64,000 nt of DNA from Kordiimonas aquimaris (GCF_025574485.1 NZ_JAOBPO010000003.1:101867-165866), one strand, 5' to 3'; positions 27,291 through 38,766 are shown, counted from the stretch's first letter. Numbers and translations: made by a program. The notes: generated by a model not told the origin, from the sequence alone.

Positions 27291-28350
27291 AGCATTTTTT
27301 GAATGGTTCCCGACAACTTGGTTGGGCCTGTTTTTAGGAATAGAACAAACTTCGGCATTCTATTTTGTCGCAATTGTTCTTATTATTTTGGCAATAGTTC
27401 TGCCACTTTTGATTTCTGTAGCCTTTGCTGTTTACTTCGACCGTAAAATTTGGGCCGCAGTTCAATTGCGCCGTGGTCCAAACGTTGTGGGGCCATTTGG
27501 TTTACTACAGTCATTCGCTGATGGTCTTAAACTGTTTCTTAAAGAAACGATTATACCAGCTGGTGCTAACAAGGGAATTTTCCTTATTGCACCGATGATT
27601 ACATTCACATTGGCGCTCATATCATGGGCAGTTATTCCTTTTGGTGCTCAAATGGCTATTGCCGACCTCAACGTTGGCATTCTCTATTTGCTGGCTATAT
27701 CTTCACTTGGCGTTTACGGCATCATTATGTCTGGCTGGGCGTCGAATAGCAGGTATGCATTCCTTGGTGCATTGCGGTCTGCCGCACAGATGGTTTCTTA
27801 TGAAGTGTCAATCGGCTTCGTACTAGTTTGTGTATTGATGGCTGTAGGCTCATTAAACATGACTGACATTGTAGAGGCACAGGCTGGTAGCATTTTGAAT
27901 TGGTATGTATGGCCGTTTCTGCCAATTTTTGTAATTTTCTTTATTTCAGCACTAGCAGAAACAAACCGACCACCATTTGACTTGCCTGAAGCGGAAGCTG
28001 AATTGGTTGCTGGCTATCAAGTTGAATACAGCTCAATGGCTTTCGCATTATTTTTCCTCGGCGAATATGCAAATATTCTTTTGATGTCAGCGGTAATGGC
28101 AATTCTGTTCTTTGGGGGTTGGTATGCACCAATTCCAGTTCTTGATTTTATTCCAGGGTGGATTTGGCTGTTGATTAAAACGGGCTTTGGTTTCTGGATG
28201 TTTGCAATGGTGAAAGCATTTGTGCCGCGGTATCGCTATGATCAGTTGATGCGTTTAGGTTGGAAAGTATTCCTGCCATTATCTTTATTCTTTGTCGTAA
28301 TGTATGCGAGCATCATGGTGTATGCCGACTTATTGCCGACTAACGGTTAG
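27283..28350 (+). CDS. nuoH: NADH-quinone oxidoreductase subunit H
   Basis: NuoH is the membrane subunit that joins the two arms and lines the quinone entry. The start chosen is the ATG at 27283 (355 residues), downstream of AGGAGG inside nuoG; an upstream GTG at 27232 is rejected because it would translate nuoG sequence in another frame. About eight membrane segments are seen. The conserved acidic loop [17 protein letters not shown] is at about residues 223-240. Confidence 0.97.
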   Translation: MVEAFFEWFPTTWLGLFLGIEQTSAFYFVAIVLIILAIVLPLLISVAFAVYFDRKIWAAVQLRRGPNVVGPFGLLQSFADGLKLFLKETIIPAGANKGIFLIAPMITFTLALISWAVIPFGAQMAIADLNVGILYLLAISSLGVYGIIMSGWASNSRYAFLGALRSAAQMVSYEVSIGFVLVCVLMAVGSLNMTDIVEAQAGSILNWYVWPFLPIFVIFFISALAETNRPPFDLPEAEAELVAGYQVEYSSMAFALFFLGEYANILLMSAVMAILFFGGWYAPIPVLDFIPGWIWLLIKTGFGFWMFAMVKAFVPRYRYDQLMRLGWKVFLPLSLFFVVMYASIMVYADLLPTNG

Positions 28351-28361
28351 GGGGCTAGAAA

Positions 28362-28850
28362 ATGACTACTGTAATTCGTGCGTTAGATAGCCTGTTGTTG
28401 CGAGAATTTATTTCCGCATTCTGGTTGTCTTTGAAGTATTTCTTCCGCGCAAAACATACAATTAATTATCCTTATGAAAAAGGCCCATTATCTCCTCGTT
28501 TTCGCGGCGAGCATGCTCTGCGTCGGTATCCTAACGGGGAAGAACGTTGTATTGCCTGTAAACTTTGTGAGGCTATATGCCCGGCACAAGCCATTACCAT
28601 CGAGGCAGAACCAAGAGAAGACGGCTCAAGGCGCACAACACGTTATGACATTGATATGGTCAAATGCATTTATTGCGGCTTCTGTCAGGAAGCATGCCCT
28701 GTCGATGCAATTGTTGAAGGCCCAAACTTTGAGTTTGCTGCGGAGACACGCGAAGAGCTCCTGTATAACAAAGATAAACTACTTGCGAACGGCGAGCGTT
28801 GGGAGCGAGAAATCGCTGCAAACCTGCTTGCTGATGCGCCGTATAGGTAA
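28362..28850 (+). CDS. nuoI: NADH-quinone oxidoreductase subunit I
   Basis: NuoI carries clusters N6a and N6b between NuoG and NuoB. Two full 4Fe-4S motifs are present: Cys63, 66, 69, 73 and Cys102, 105, 108, 112, each followed by the CP pair of bacterial ferredoxins. It has 162 residues. An N-terminal amphipathic region (about 10-35) docks it to the membrane arm. Confidence 0.97.
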   Translation: MTTVIRALDSLLLREFISAFWLSLKYFFRAKHTINYPYEKGPLSPRFRGEHALRRYPNGEERCIACKLCEAICPAQAITIEAEPREDGSRRTTRYDIDMVKCIYCGFCQEACPVDAIVEGPNFEFAAETREELLYNKDKLLANGERWEREIAANLLADAPYR

Positions 28851-28864
28851 GGAAAGATAGTCTT

Positions 28865-29506
28865 ATGGATATTGCGCTTGCCGATCTTATTTTTTACTTG
28901 TTTGCCTCAATTACTGTGGCGTCAGGTTTATTGGTTATTTCCGCCAAAAACCCTGTCCATAGTGTTCTTTGGCTCATCCTTGCATTTTTCTCTGCCGCAG
29001 GCCTATTTGTGCTCATGGGGGCAGAGTTCCTGGCGATGTTGCTGATCGTCGTTTATGTAGGCGCCGTAGCAGTATTGTTCTTATTTGTTGTCATGATGCT
29101 CGACATCAATTTTACAGAGTTAAGAAAAGGGATGCTGCAGCACCTCCCTCTAGGTGGCTTGATTGGTCTTGTTTTGCTTGGTGAGTTGCTCACACTTGGC
29201 GTCGCATGGAACTTCGGTGACAATGTCGCTCAAAATGTTTCTGCGCCTACGCCAACATTGACTGATACCACTAACACTGAAGCATTGGGGCATCTGCTGT
29301 ACACTGATTATATTTTTGTATTCCAAACATCCGGCTTAATCCTTCTGGTCGCCATGATCGGTGCAATTGTACTGACATTGCGTGATCGTCCAGGTGTGCG
29401 CCGCCAAAACATTGGCGCACAAAACCTCAGGAAACCAGCCGATGCATTTAAACTCGTTGACGTAGAAAGCGGCAAAGGTGTTTCCCTGTCGCAGAAGAAA
29501 GGTTAG
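28865..29506 (+). CDS. nuoJ: NADH-quinone oxidoreductase subunit J
   Basis: NuoJ is a membrane subunit with five predicted helices (roughly 5-25, 30-50, 55-80, 92-115 and 145-168). It takes part in coupling quinone reduction to proton movement. The conserved stretch AEFLAMLLIVVYVGAVAVLF in helix 3 is clear. It has 213 residues. The C-terminal 40 residues are polar and cytoplasmic. Confidence 0.96.
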   Translation: MDIALADLIFYLFASITVASGLLVISAKNPVHSVLWLILAFFSAAGLFVLMGAEFLAMLLIVVYVGAVAVLFLFVVMMLDINFTELRKGMLQHLPLGGLIGLVLLGELLTLGVAWNFGDNVAQNVSAPTPTLTDTTNTEALGHLLYTDYIFVFQTSGLILLVAMIGAIVLTLRDRPGVRRQNIGAQNLRKPADAFKLVDVESGKGVSLSQKKG

Positions 29507-29515
29507 GGCGCTGAT

Positions 29516-29824
29516 ATGAGCGTTGGGCTAGGACATTACCTGACTGTTGCCGCGATCCTGTTTGTTTTTGGGATATTCGGTATTTTCCTTAATAGGAAAA
29601 ACGTCATCATTATTTTGATGTCAGTGGAATTGATGCTGCTGGCAGTTAACATCAACTTGGTCGCTTTCTCCACATTTCTTGGAGACATGGTTGGACAGGT
29701 GTTTGCCATGTTTATATTGACCGTTGCAGCTGCTGAAGCTGCAATTGGTTTAGCAATTCTTGTTGTATATTTCCGCAGCCGCGGTTCCATTGCGGTTGAA
29801 GATATCAACCAAATGAAGGGGTAG
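29516..29824 (+). CDS. nuoK: NADH-quinone oxidoreductase subunit K
   Basis: NuoK is the 102-residue, three-helix homologue of MrpC and ND4L. The conserved membrane Glu residues are visible: one in [11 protein letters not shown] (helix 2) and one in [13 protein letters not shown] (helix 3), part of the proton relay. It lies nine bases after nuoJ and four bases before nuoL. Confidence 0.97.
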   Translation: MSVGLGHYLTVAAILFVFGIFGIFLNRKNVIIILMSVELMLLAVNINLVAFSTFLGDMVGQVFAMFILTVAAAEAAIGLAILVVYFRSRGSIAVEDINQMKG

Positions 29825-29828
29825 GGTT

Positions 29829-31766
29829 ATGTTCTTTGAATCTATTGTCTTCCTGCCGCTTATAGGATTTCTGGTCGTTGGTATGTTTGGTCGTCAACTA
29901 GGTGATCAAACCAGCCAGATCCTGACATCACTGTTGGTTTCAATTGCTGCATTATTGTCATGGTTTGCATTCGCTGATGTTGCGCTAGGCGGCAACAAGC
30001 ATACTGTTCATGTCCTGGATTGGGTTAATTCCGGCACGTTATCTTTCTCATGGGCATTTAAAATTGATACATTGACCGCGGTAATGCTGGTTGTTGTTAA
30101 TTCAGTGTCAGCGCTCGTGCACTGGTACTCAATGGGGTATATGTCGGAAGATCCAGACAAGCCGCGTTTCTTTGCCTATCTATCCTTATTTACATTTGCC
30201 ATGTTGATGCTGGTTACGTCAGACAATCTGGTCCAAATGTTCTTTGGTTGGGAAGGTGTAGGCCTTGCTTCATACTTGTTAATTGGGTTTTGGTTTAAGA
30301 AACCAAGTGCAAACGCTGCTGCAATTAAAGCGTTTGTTGTTAACCGTGTAGGTGATTTTGGCTTTGCTCTTGGTATTTACGGTGTATTTTTACTTACCGG
30401 CTCCGTTGAGTTTGATGTTATTTTTGCCAGCATTGCAAATTACGAACAAACAGAAATTGTATTTCTTGGTTCACAGTATCACGCTATCACGGTGATCTGC
30501 TTACTTCTGTTTATAGGCGCAATGGGTAAATCCGCTCAGCTTGGTCTTCACACATGGTTGCCTGATGCGATGGAGGGTCCGACACCTGTTTCTGCACTTA
30601 TTCACGCAGCAACGATGGTAACAGCTGGTGTGTTCCTCGTGGCACGCTTTAGTCCCGTGTTCGAGTTTTCACCATTTGCCTTGACTGTTGTTACATATGT
30701 AGGTGCGGCAACAGCATTATTTGCAGCAAGTGTTGGTCTTGTGCAGAACGACATTAAGCGTGTGATCGCTTATTCAACATGTTCGCAGCTTGGCTATATG
30801 TTCTTTGCGCTCGGCGTTTCTGCATACGGTGCCGCTATTTTTCACCTATTTACACATGCTTTCTTCAAAGCACTTCTTTTCCTTGGCGCAGGGTCGGTAA
30901 TCCACGCAATGCATCACGAGCAAGACATGCGTAAAATGGGGGGAATTTATAAAAAAATCCCCATTACTTATATCGTTATGATTATCGGCACTTTGGCAAT
31001 AACCGGCGTCCCTTATCTTGGCTCAGGTTTCTTCTCAAAGGATATGATTATTGAAGCTGCGTATGCTGCAGATCGCCAAGGTGCTGAATTTGCCTTCGTT
31101 CTCAGTATACTTGCTGCATTGATGACCAGCTTTTATAGTTGGCGTCTTATTTTCATGACATTCCATGGCAAAACGCGTGCAGATGATCATACATTTGATC
31201 ACGCACATGAAGGGCCATGGACAATGGTCATACCTCTTCTGATTTTGGCCGTTGGTGCATTTGGCGCAGGTGCGTTTTTCTATGATGCGTTTGTTGGTGA
31301 TGGACGTTTCGCTTTCTGGAATGGTTCTCTAATTACAACAGCTGGTGATGTTCTTGATGCCGCTCATCATGTTCCATTTGCAGTAAAAGCAGCGCCGTTC
31401 ATTGCCATGTTCCTTGGTTTGTTCATTGCCATAATGTTTTACATGCGCGGTTCTGATATTGCTCAACGCACGGCCAAAACATGGGACGGCCTATATGCCT
31501 TCCTTTTGAACAAATGGTACTTCGACGAACTTTATAATCTGATATTTATTCGCCCGGCCTTCTGGCTTGGCCGTATGTTCTGGAAGCGTGGCGACGAAGA
31601 CACGATTGACGGCTTTGGACCTAACGGTGTTTCATCATTGGTGGCTAATGTTGCTGGTCGGGTACGTAAATTACAAACTGGTTATGTATATCATTATGCA
31701 TTTGCGATGATAATTGGCCTTGCTGTCGTCGTGACTTGGTTCATGACACAAAGCGGCACGCATTAA
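29829..31766 (+). CDS. nuoL: NADH-quinone oxidoreductase subunit L
   Basis: NuoL is the distal antiporter-like proton pump of complex I. It has 645 residues and about 14 core helices, plus the long lateral helix region near the C-terminus (after about 520) that is specific to NuoL. Conserved features are [16 protein letters not shown] with its Glu, [21 protein letters not shown] split across about residues 225-245, and [13 protein letters not shown]. Confidence 0.97.
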   Translation: MFFESIVFLPLIGFLVVGMFGRQLGDQTSQILTSLLVSIAALLSWFAFADVALGGNKHTVHVLDWVNSGTLSFSWAFKIDTLTAVMLVVVNSVSALVHWYSMGYMSEDPDKPRFFAYLSLFTFAMLMLVTSDNLVQMFFGWEGVGLASYLLIGFWFKKPSANAAAIKAFVVNRVGDFGFALGIYGVFLLTGSVEFDVIFASIANYEQTEIVFLGSQYHAITVICLLLFIGAMGKSAQLGLHTWLPDAMEGPTPVSALIHAATMVTAGVFLVARFSPVFEFSPFALTVVTYVGAATALFAASVGLVQNDIKRVIAYSTCSQLGYMFFALGVSAYGAAIFHLFTHAFFKALLFLGAGSVIHAMHHEQDMRKMGGIYKKIPITYIVMIIGTLAITGVPYLGSGFFSKDMIIEAAYAADRQGAEFAFVLSILAALMTSFYSWRLIFMTFHGKTRADDHTFDHAHEGPWTMVIPLLILAVGAFGAGAFFYDAFVGDGRFAFWNGSLITTAGDVLDAAHHVPFAVKAAPFIAMFLGLFIAIMFYMRGSDIAQRTAKTWDGLYAFLLNKWYFDELYNLIFIRPAFWLGRMFWKRGDEDTIDGFGPNGVSSLVANVAGRVRKLQTGYVYHYAFAMIIGLAVVVTWFMTQSGTH

Positions 31767-31781
31767 GGGTTGGGACCAAGT

Positions 31782-33317
31782 ATGTTTTTAGATAGTTTTC
31801 CTATGCTGACCTTAATGATGTTGGCTCCGATTGTTGGCTCTTTGGTTATTCTAATGATTAACCATAAAGATCAGGACATTGCCGACCGCAATATACGGTC
31901 CGTAGCTTTACTGACGACAATAACAGTTTTTGTCATGAGCATCTTCCTATGGGTTGGGTTTGACAATAACACTGCCGATTTTCAGTTTGTCGAGAAACAC
32001 GACTGGATTGGGGATAGCATCAGCTACTATATTGGCGTTGATGGTATATCTGTCCTGTTTGTTGTGCTGACAGCCTTCCTGATGCCAATTGTTGTACTAT
32101 CAAGCTGGGAAGCAATTGCTACACGCGTTAAAGAATACATGATTGCGTTTCTTATTCTTGAAACATTGATGATTGGCGTGTTTTCAGCGCTGGACATTTT
32201 CCTATTCTATGTCTTCTTTGAAGGTGGCCTCATCCCAATGTACCTGCTCATAGGCGTTTGGGGTGGTGCCAACCGTATTTATGCAAGTTTCAAATTCTTC
32301 TTATACACCCTCTTAGGGTCGGTTCTGATGCTGGTTGCGGTGCTGTATATGTACATGCAAGCGGGCACGACAGACATTCCTGTGTTGATGAATTATGATT
32401 TTGCGCCAGGTGTGCAAACATGGCTGTGGCTTGCATTTTTTGCATCTTTCGCAGTGAAAATGCCAATGTGGCCTGTACACACGTGGCTTCCTGATGCGCA
32501 CGTACAGGCCCCAACAGGGGGTTCAGTTATTCTTGCTGGTGTACTACTGAAAATGGGCGGCTATGGCTTCTTGCGTTTTAGTTTGCCTATGTTCCCGGAT
32601 GCTACGCACGAATTTGCATGGCTTGTATTTGCGTTGTCTATTATTGCTATTATATACACATCGCTTGTAGCGTTAGTACAAGAAGACATTAAGAAGCTTA
32701 TCGCTTACTCATCTGTTGCTCATATGGGCTTTGTAACAATTGGTATTTTTGTTCTTAACCCAAACGGGATTGAGGGCGCGATTTTCACCATGTTAAGCCA
32801 CGGTGTTGTTTCAGGTGCTCTTTTCCTGACTGTTGGTGTAATTTATGACCGATTGCACACTCGTGAAATCAGTCGCTATGGCGGCCTTGCCAATAATATG
32901 AAAATGTACGCCGTTATTTTTGTTCTGTTTTCAATGGCATCGATTGGTTTGCCCGGAACCAGCGGGTTTATTGGCGAATTCCTAGTCCTTAACGGTAGCT
33001 TTGCCTATAATAGCTGGATTGCCTTCTTTGCCGCTTTTGGTGTTATTCTTGGTGCAGCATATATGCTGTATCTCGTTCGACGCCTTATCTATGGCCCATT
33101 GGATAAAGACGATGTAAAGGCTATGCCTGATCTGTCGTTGAGGGAAAAAATCATATTTGCACCACTAGTGGCTGTTGTCTTGTGGATGGGCATATACCCA
33201 AATAGTTTCCTTGATCCGTTGCATGCCACAGTTGAAAATCTAATTGAAACACGTTTCTCGAATAATGTCGGCCATGCCGCTCAGGATGTAACTCCTGACG
33301 CTGCGGTTGGCCGTTAA
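31782..33317 (+). CDS. nuoM: NADH-quinone oxidoreductase subunit M
   Basis: NuoM is the middle antiporter-like proton pump. The start chosen is the ATG at 31782 (511 residues), with GGGA upstream; a TTG at 31770 would add four residues. Conserved features are [18 protein letters not shown] with the key Glu, [20 protein letters not shown] and [13 protein letters not shown]. About 14 membrane segments are present. Confidence 0.96.
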   Translation: MFLDSFPMLTLMMLAPIVGSLVILMINHKDQDIADRNIRSVALLTTITVFVMSIFLWVGFDNNTADFQFVEKHDWIGDSISYYIGVDGISVLFVVLTAFLMPIVVLSSWEAIATRVKEYMIAFLILETLMIGVFSALDIFLFYVFFEGGLIPMYLLIGVWGGANRIYASFKFFLYTLLGSVLMLVAVLYMYMQAGTTDIPVLMNYDFAPGVQTWLWLAFFASFAVKMPMWPVHTWLPDAHVQAPTGGSVILAGVLLKMGGYGFLRFSLPMFPDATHEFAWLVFALSIIAIIYTSLVALVQEDIKKLIAYSSVAHMGFVTIGIFVLNPNGIEGAIFTMLSHGVVSGALFLTVGVIYDRLHTREISRYGGLANNMKMYAVIFVLFSMASIGLPGTSGFIGEFLVLNGSFAYNSWIAFFAAFGVILGAAYMLYLVRRLIYGPLDKDDVKAMPDLSLREKIIFAPLVAVVLWMGIYPNSFLDPLHATVENLIETRFSNNVGHAAQDVTPDAAVGR

Positions 33318-33328
33318 GGAGCATACCG

Positions 33329-34780
33329 ATGAACGGTAATATTCCCGAATTATTGCCAGTACTGCCAGAGATTGTTTTGGCGATTGGCGCAATGATCTTG
33401 CTAATGCTCGGCGTATTTCAAGGTAACAAAAGCTATAAACAAGTTGCAAACCTATCAGTATTGTTACTTGCGATTGCTGCACTATTAATGTTCACCCAAG
33501 TTGGCGGTGAACGACAAACTACCTTTAATGGTATGTTCGTAACCGATGCGTTTGCGGTATTCATGAAAACATTAACTTATATTGGTAGTGGCGTTGCGAT
33601 ATTGTTGTCTGGAAAGTTTCTTACTGAACACAAGATAGCTAAATTTGAATTCCCGATACTTATCATTTTTGCCACGCTTGGTATGATGATTATGATTTCA
33701 GCCAACAATCTCATGAGCTTGTACATTGGTCTGGAACTACAAAGCTTGTCACTTTACGTACTAGCGGCGATGAACCGTGATCGTTTGCGCTCAACTGAGG
33801 CTGGTCTGAAATATTTCGTATTAGGTGCGCTCAGTTCAGGCATGTTGTTATATGGTATCTCACTAATATATGGCTTTGCAGGGACAACAGAGTTCGATGT
33901 GCTTGCAACAAGTTTGCGTAGTGACGGAACGCCAGCAATTGGTATTGTTATTGGCCTGGTATTTTTGCTGGCAGGATTGGCATTTAAAATATCAGCCGTG
34001 CCATTCCACATGTGGACACCAGACGTTTATGAAGGTTCACCAACACCGGTCACTGCTTTTTTTGCGGCAGCACCAAAAGTTGCAGCACTTGCCTTGCTTG
34101 TACGTGTTCTTATTAACGGTTTTCCTGGCCTTACGCATGAATGGCAACAGGTTATTATCTTTATCTCAATTGCATCCATGTTAGTTGGTGCGTTTGTTGC
34201 CCTTGTACAAACAAACATTAAGCGCCTGATGGCTTATTCATCTATTGGGCATATAGGTTATGCTCTTGTCGGGCTTGCTGCCGGCACACAAGGCGGTATC
34301 GAAGCACTAATGGTATACATTGCAATATACCTGACAATGACACTAGGTGCATTTGCTGCCATCTTATCTATGCGTAAACCCGAAGGTATGGTTGAGGACA
34401 TTGATGACCTAGCCGGTTTATCGCAAACTAATAAACCAATGGCCGTAGCAATAGCGATATTTATGTTCTCATTAGCTGGCATTCCTTTGCTAGCCGGCTT
34501 TTTTGGTAAATGGTATATTTTCCTTGCTGCCGTGGAAGCAGGATTAATTCCACTAGCAATTATTGGTTTTCTTGCAAGTGTCGTTGCCTGTTACTACTAC
34601 CTACGTGTCATCAAGATTATGTTCTTTGATGAACCAACCGCTTCATTTGACGGCGAACACGGCGGCGCAGTTTCATTTGTTGTCGGTGCTGCTGCGGTAT
34701 TGAATTCGCCTGTTAGTTTTCTGCTGATTTCACCACTTGTGGCAGCCGCTGCATGGGCATCCGGCGCTCTGTTATTTTAG
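33329..34780 (+). CDS. nuoN: NADH-quinone oxidoreductase subunit N
   Basis: NuoN is the proximal antiporter-like pump and the last nuo gene. It has 483 residues with about 14 helices. Conserved segments are [35 protein letters not shown] and [19 protein letters not shown]. Its stop codon shares one base with the GTG proposed for birA, so birA appears to be the fifteenth gene of the same transcript. Confidence 0.97.
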   Translation: MNGNIPELLPVLPEIVLAIGAMILLMLGVFQGNKSYKQVANLSVLLLAIAALLMFTQVGGERQTTFNGMFVTDAFAVFMKTLTYIGSGVAILLSGKFLTEHKIAKFEFPILIIFATLGMMIMISANNLMSLYIGLELQSLSLYVLAAMNRDRLRSTEAGLKYFVLGALSSGMLLYGISLIYGFAGTTEFDVLATSLRSDGTPAIGIVIGLVFLLAGLAFKISAVPFHMWTPDVYEGSPTPVTAFFAAAPKVAALALLVRVLINGFPGLTHEWQQVIIFISIASMLVGAFVALVQTNIKRLMAYSSIGHIGYALVGLAAGTQGGIEALMVYIAIYLTMTLGAFAAILSMRKPEGMVEDIDDLAGLSQTNKPMAVAIAIFMFSLAGIPLLAGFFGKWYIFLAAVEAGLIPLAIIGFLASVVACYYYLRVIKIMFFDEPTASFDGEHGGAVSFVVGAAAVLNSPVSFLLISPLVAAAAWASGALLF

Positions 34781-35550
34781 TGACGACTAGTACAAACACA
34801 AATTGGGAAGCATTGGTGCCACAAGGCACTAATGCTTTTTTCATACCTGAATGCGACAGCACCAATACCCTTGCGGTAGAAGCTGGAAACAAAGGTAAAG
34901 TTGTGCCCAGTTGGTTCATAGCTGGCAAACAAAATGCAGGCAGAGGTCGTCGAGGCCGGCCATGGACATCAGAAACCGGTAATCTATTTTGTTCTTACCT
35001 TTTTCAACCTTCCGCTCAATTGTCGAATATAACACCTCTACCGTTTATTGTTGCCCTAGCTTTACGTGACACCCTTATCGCTCTTGGCTGCCACCCTGAA
35101 CAGGTAAAATGCAAATGGCCGAATGATGTTTTGGTCAATGAACAAAAAATAAGCGGCATTTTAATTGAAAGCAGTACAGCCCACGCGGGCAATACAGGCT
35201 TTATCGTTATTGGTATCGGTGTAAACCTTGCACACACGCCTTCAGGCACACAGTTTATTGCGACATCGCTTACAGATATTCTGGATAAAACTTTAAGCCC
35301 GCAAACTGTGTTTAAAAAACTTGCCAAAAACTTAGCAGAACGATTGCAATCGTGGACGCAAGACCAGATGTCGTTGCTGGTTGAAGAATGGAGTGCATGT
35401 GCTTGGGGCCTTGGCAATCGCAGAGAGATTCGTACAAATGACGCTACTTTTCACGCCAGAGTGATGGGACTTGCGCCTGATGGTGCCTTAAAACTAAAGC
35501 TGGATGACGGCTCATCAAAGCAAATATATGCTGGTGACGTTTTTAAGTAA
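34780..35550 (+). CDS. birA: Biotin--[acetyl-CoA-carboxylase] ligase
   Basis: BirA activates biotin as biotinyl-AMP and attaches it to the biotin carboxyl carrier protein. The catalytic domain shows GRGRRGRPWTSETGNLFCS, KWPNDVLVNEQKISGILIE and IGIGVNLAHTP, followed by a small C-terminal SH3-like domain. With about 256 residues it has no N-terminal helix-turn-helix, so it is a ligase only, not a repressor. The start is uncertain: GTG at 34780 overlaps the nuoN stop, while an ATG at 34753 would overlap nuoN by 28 bases. Confidence 0.92.
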   Translation: MTTSTNTNWEALVPQGTNAFFIPECDSTNTLAVEAGNKGKVVPSWFIAGKQNAGRGRRGRPWTSETGNLFCSYLFQPSAQLSNITPLPFIVALALRDTLIALGCHPEQVKCKWPNDVLVNEQKISGILIESSTAHAGNTGFIVIGIGVNLAHTPSGTQFIATSLTDILDKTLSPQTVFKKLAKNLAERLQSWTQDQMSLLVEEWSACAWGLGNRREIRTNDATFHARVMGLAPDGALKLKLDDGSSKQIYAGDVFK

Positions 35551-35588
35551 GCCTGATTTTAAGCACTAGGAAGAAAAGGACCACACAG

Positions 35589-36362
35589 ATGTTGTTAACC
35601 ATTGACGCAGGCAACACAAACACTGTCTTTGCATTGATTGATGGCAAAAACATTGTGGAACAATGGCGTATTTCAACTGGCGACCAACGTACAGCTGAAG
35701 AATATATGGTTTGGATTAGTCAGCTGATGGCGCTGCATAATCGTAAAACAGATGATGTTGAAGGTGCAATTATCGCGAGTGTTGTGCCTCAGGTTGTTTG
35801 GCCTCTTACACAGTTATGTAAAAAGTATTTTAACTGCAAGCCCATGATTGTCGGTGCACCAGATATCGACCTCGGCGTAGACGTACGAATAACCAATCCG
35901 CAAGAAGTAGGGGCTGACCGCCTTGTAAATGCTGTTGCAGCCAATGCAATATACGGCGCGCCGCTTGTTATCGTTGATTTTGGAACTGCTACAACATTTG
36001 ATGTTGTTGGAGAAGACGGTGCGTACTTAGGTGGATTAATATGTCCTGGTATAAACCTGTCTCTCTCAGCTCTTCATCAGGCCGCAGCAAAATTACCTCG
36101 TATTGCCGTAATTGCACCCGACACAGATCGTGTTACAGGTAAGACAACACAAGAAGCTATGCAATTTGGTGTTTTTTGGGGCTATGTTGGCATGATTGAA
36201 GGATTAGTAGATCGGCTCAAGGCTGAGCATCGTGAAGATATGAAGATTTTGGCCACTGGTGGGCTTGCGCCTATTTTTGCAAATAGAACAGACGCAATTG
36301 ATGAAGTTTCTGGCGAATTAACGCTTGAAGGCCTTCGCCTTATTTACGAACGGAATAGCTAA
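35589..36362 (+). CDS. coaX: Type III pantothenate kinase
   Basis: CoaX catalyses the first step of coenzyme A synthesis. It has 257 residues and an ASKHA fold. The N-terminal phosphate loop is TIDAGNTNTVFALIDG, the catalytic segment is VDFGTATTFDVV, and GGLICPGINLSLSAL follows. It is insensitive to CoA feedback and needs a monovalent cation, by family. It follows birA and precedes the RNase J gene, an order repeated in many Alphaproteobacteria. Confidence 0.95.
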   Translation: MLLTIDAGNTNTVFALIDGKNIVEQWRISTGDQRTAEEYMVWISQLMALHNRKTDDVEGAIIASVVPQVVWPLTQLCKKYFNCKPMIVGAPDIDLGVDVRITNPQEVGADRLVNAVAANAIYGAPLVIVDFGTATTFDVVGEDGAYLGGLICPGINLSLSALHQAAAKLPRIAVIAPDTDRVTGKTTQEAMQFGVFWGYVGMIEGLVDRLKAEHREDMKILATGGLAPIFANRTDAIDEVSGELTLEGLRLIYERNS

Positions 36363-36363
36363 T

Positions 36364-38043
36364 TTGGCTTATTTTTCAACTAACGATGATCGTTTGCTAT
36401 TCCTACCATTAGGTGGATCCGGCGAAATTGGCATGAATTTGAATCTATACGGCCATAAAGGTAAGTGGCTCATGGTTGACTGTGGCATGTCATTCGCGGA
36501 CGATCATTTTCCCGGCGTTGATCTCGTCTTTCCTGACCCATCCTTTATCGCAAGTGAGAAAGATCAATTACTTGGGCTGGTAGTGACCCACGGACATGAA
36601 GATCATATTGGTGCAATTCCATATATTTGGGACAGATTTGAATGCCCTATTTATGTTACCGCGTTCACAGCGGCTTTAGTGCGTGACAAGCTTCAAGAAG
36701 CAGGACTGACCGATCGTGTTGAGCTCCATGTTGTTAAAGCTGATGAAGCGTTTAAACTAGGCAGCTTCGAGATCACATATCTTGCGCTAGCACACTCCAT
36801 TGCTGAAGGGCATGGCTTGGTTATTAAAACAGGTAAAGGTACACTTTTTCATACAGGTGACTGGAAACTTGATGATAATCCATTGATCGGACCTGTTTGT
36901 CCATCTGCCAAGCTAAAGGCGCTGGGAGAAGGGGGGGTTCTTGCGCTGGTTGGTGATTCAACTAACGTGTTTAACCTTGGCGAATCAGGCTCTGAGCTTG
37001 CGGTGCGCGACAGCTTAATTGCATTGTGCAAGGAAATGACTGGTCGCATTATAATCACTACGTTTGCATCAAATGTTGCGCGACTGGATACAGTTGGTGA
37101 AGTGGCTCGACAGACTGGTAGGCACCTCGTACTTCTTGGGCGCTCCATGCAGCGCATTAGTAAGGCCGCAATGGAAACGGGCTATCTGTCCAATTTTCCG
37201 CCAATGATGAACGAAGAAGACGCAGCGCATATCCCGCGCGACAAAGTACTTATCGTTTGCACAGGCTGTCAGGGTGAAAGCAGAGCGGCACTTTCGCGTA
37301 TAGCACGCGATGAACATCGTCACCTTACGCTTTCCGAAGGCGATAATGTTATCTTTTCTTCGAAAATAATTCCTGGGAACGAACTCACACTTGGCCAGCT
37401 TTTCAATACACTTGCTGCGAACAAAATTAATGTCATTACTGAAAAAGACGAATTTGTCCATGTATCGGGGCATCCTGCGCAGGCTGAGCTCGCTAAAATG
37501 TACGAATGGACACGGCCTAAAGTAGCTATACCTGTTCATGGAGAAGCTAGACACTTACTCAAACATGCTGCTTTTGCACGCGCGCAAGGTGTTAAACATG
37601 CACTAGCGCCAAAGAACGGCGATGTTATTGAGATTACTTCTGAAGGTGCTTTTGTTGTTGATGAAGCGCCGGTTGGCCGGCTGATTCTTGATGGTGATGT
37701 CGTTACTGAAGCAGGTAATTTTGCTGTTACAGAGAGACGGCGGGCCAGTCAGCAGGGGTTTGTGACTGTAAGCCTTATTATAGCAGATGACGGTGTTGTT
37801 TCGGCAGAACCTCAACTTGCAATTTTGGGGCTACCTGCAAAAATACCGGAGCTATTATACGATACACTTCTAGATGCTGTCGAAGGTGCTATTGAACGAA
37901 TGTCATCCAAAAAACGCCAAGATAATAACAGCGTCGAAGAAACAGTGCGCGTTGCTATCCGGCGTATTTGTCGCAGCTCTATCGGTAAGAACCCAGGTGT
38001 GGGAGTATTGATAACACGGCAAGATGAAATTGAATTTGCATAG
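36364..38043 (+). CDS. rnj: Ribonuclease J
   Basis: RNase J is a metallo-beta-lactamase/beta-CASP ribonuclease with endonuclease and 5'-3' exonuclease activity. The zinc motif is HGHEDH at residues 76-81 (THGHEDHIGAIPY). The N-terminal segment FLPLGGSGEIGMNLNLYG is typical of the family. The start chosen is a TTG at 36364 just after the coaX stop (559 residues); another TTG at 36325 would overlap coaX by 38 bases. No ATG fits, so one of these non-ATG starts is used. Confidence 0.94.
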   Translation: MAYFSTNDDRLLFLPLGGSGEIGMNLNLYGHKGKWLMVDCGMSFADDHFPGVDLVFPDPSFIASEKDQLLGLVVTHGHEDHIGAIPYIWDRFECPIYVTAFTAALVRDKLQEAGLTDRVELHVVKADEAFKLGSFEITYLALAHSIAEGHGLVIKTGKGTLFHTGDWKLDDNPLIGPVCPSAKLKALGEGGVLALVGDSTNVFNLGESGSELAVRDSLIALCKEMTGRIIITTFASNVARLDTVGEVARQTGRHLVLLGRSMQRISKAAMETGYLSNFPPMMNEEDAAHIPRDKVLIVCTGCQGESRAALSRIARDEHRHLTLSEGDNVIFSSKIIPGNELTLGQLFNTLAANKINVITEKDEFVHVSGHPAQAELAKMYEWTRPKVAIPVHGEARHLLKHAAFARAQGVKHALAPKNGDVIEITSEGAFVVDEAPVGRLILDGDVVTEAGNFAVTERRRASQQGFVTVSLIIADDGVVSAEPQLAILGLPAKIPELLYDTLLDAVEGAIERMSSKKRQDNNSVEETVRVAIRRICRSSIGKNPGVGVLITRQDEIEFA

Positions 38044-38064
38044 TTATATTCAAGGGGAATACAT

Positions 38065-38469
38065 GTGATTGGTAATCTAAATCATATTGCAATAGTAGTA
38101 CCAGACCTTGCTGCTGCAAGCGAAGTATACCGCTCAACGCTAGGGGCCGATGTTTCTGATCCAAAAGACCTACCAGATCATGGTGTAACAACCGTATTCG
38201 TAAATTTACCGAATACTAAAATTGAGCTTTTGCACCCTTACGGTGAAAATTCACCAATTGCAAAGTTCCTTGAACGAAACAAAGATGGTGGCATGCATCA
38301 TATTTGTTACGAGGTCGTCGACATTATCGCTGCAAGAGATAAGTTAAAGGCAGAGGGTGCTCGTGTTCTTGGCGACGGCGAGCCCAAGATTGGCGCGCAC
38401 GGCAAACCAGTTTTATTTTTACATCCAAAAGACTTTTGCGGCACTTTGGTTGAAATTGAACAGGTGTAG
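38065..38469 (+). CDS. mce: Methylmalonyl-CoA epimerase
   Basis: This VOC-fold metalloenzyme interconverts the S and R forms of methylmalonyl-CoA in propionyl-CoA breakdown. It has 134 residues. The first metal-ligand region is NHIAIVVPDL, and the second half has GMHHICYEVVDI and the ending GTLVEIEQV with its metal-binding Glu. The start is GTG, with AAGGGGAA upstream. The mutase genes are not in the window. Confidence 0.93.
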   Translation: MIGNLNHIAIVVPDLAAASEVYRSTLGADVSDPKDLPDHGVTTVFVNLPNTKIELLHPYGENSPIAKFLERNKDGGMHHICYEVVDIIAARDKLKAEGARVLGDGEPKIGAHGKPVLFLHPKDFCGTLVEIEQV

Positions 38470-38471
38470 AC

Positions 38472-38714
38472 ATGAATCCTGCAACCATTATTCTTGTTTA
38501 CGTTATTGCGTGGTGGATGGTGTTTTTTGCAGCACTACCTGTCGGCGTTAAAGCCCAACACGAAAGCCCTGAAGATATGGTTAAGGGTAGCCCTGAGAGC
38601 GCTCCTGTTAATCCGAATTTGAAAACAAAAGCCAAAGTAACAAGTGTAATCGCTGCGGCGCTTACCATCGCATATTACTTTCTAGCCACGTCAGATCTTA
38701 TAAATTTTCGGTAG
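38472..38714 (+). CDS. DUF1467 family membrane protein
   Basis: This 80-residue protein has two membrane segments (about 5-25 and 56-74) separated by a polar loop with Pro and Glu. The family pattern is WWMVFFAALPVG in the first segment. Genes of this family sit between mce and proS in many Alphaproteobacteria, as here. Function is unknown. It follows mce by two bases and is the last gene of the nuo-birA-coaX-rnj-mce run. Confidence 0.88.
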   Translation: MNPATIILVYVIAWWMVFFAALPVGVKAQHESPEDMVKGSPESAPVNPNLKTKAKVTSVIAAALTIAYYFLATSDLINFR

Positions 38715-38734
38715 TTTTGAATGTAATACATAAT

Positions 38735-38766
38735 AAAAAAGCAAGGCTAAAATGCCTTGCTTTTTT
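38735..38766 (+). terminator. Rho-independent terminator closing the nuo-mce-DUF1467 run
   Basis: AAAAAAGCAAGGC, loop TAAAAT, GCCTTGCTTTTTT: a perfect 13-base stem with a T-run, 20 bases after the DUF1467 stop. Confidence 0.93.
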
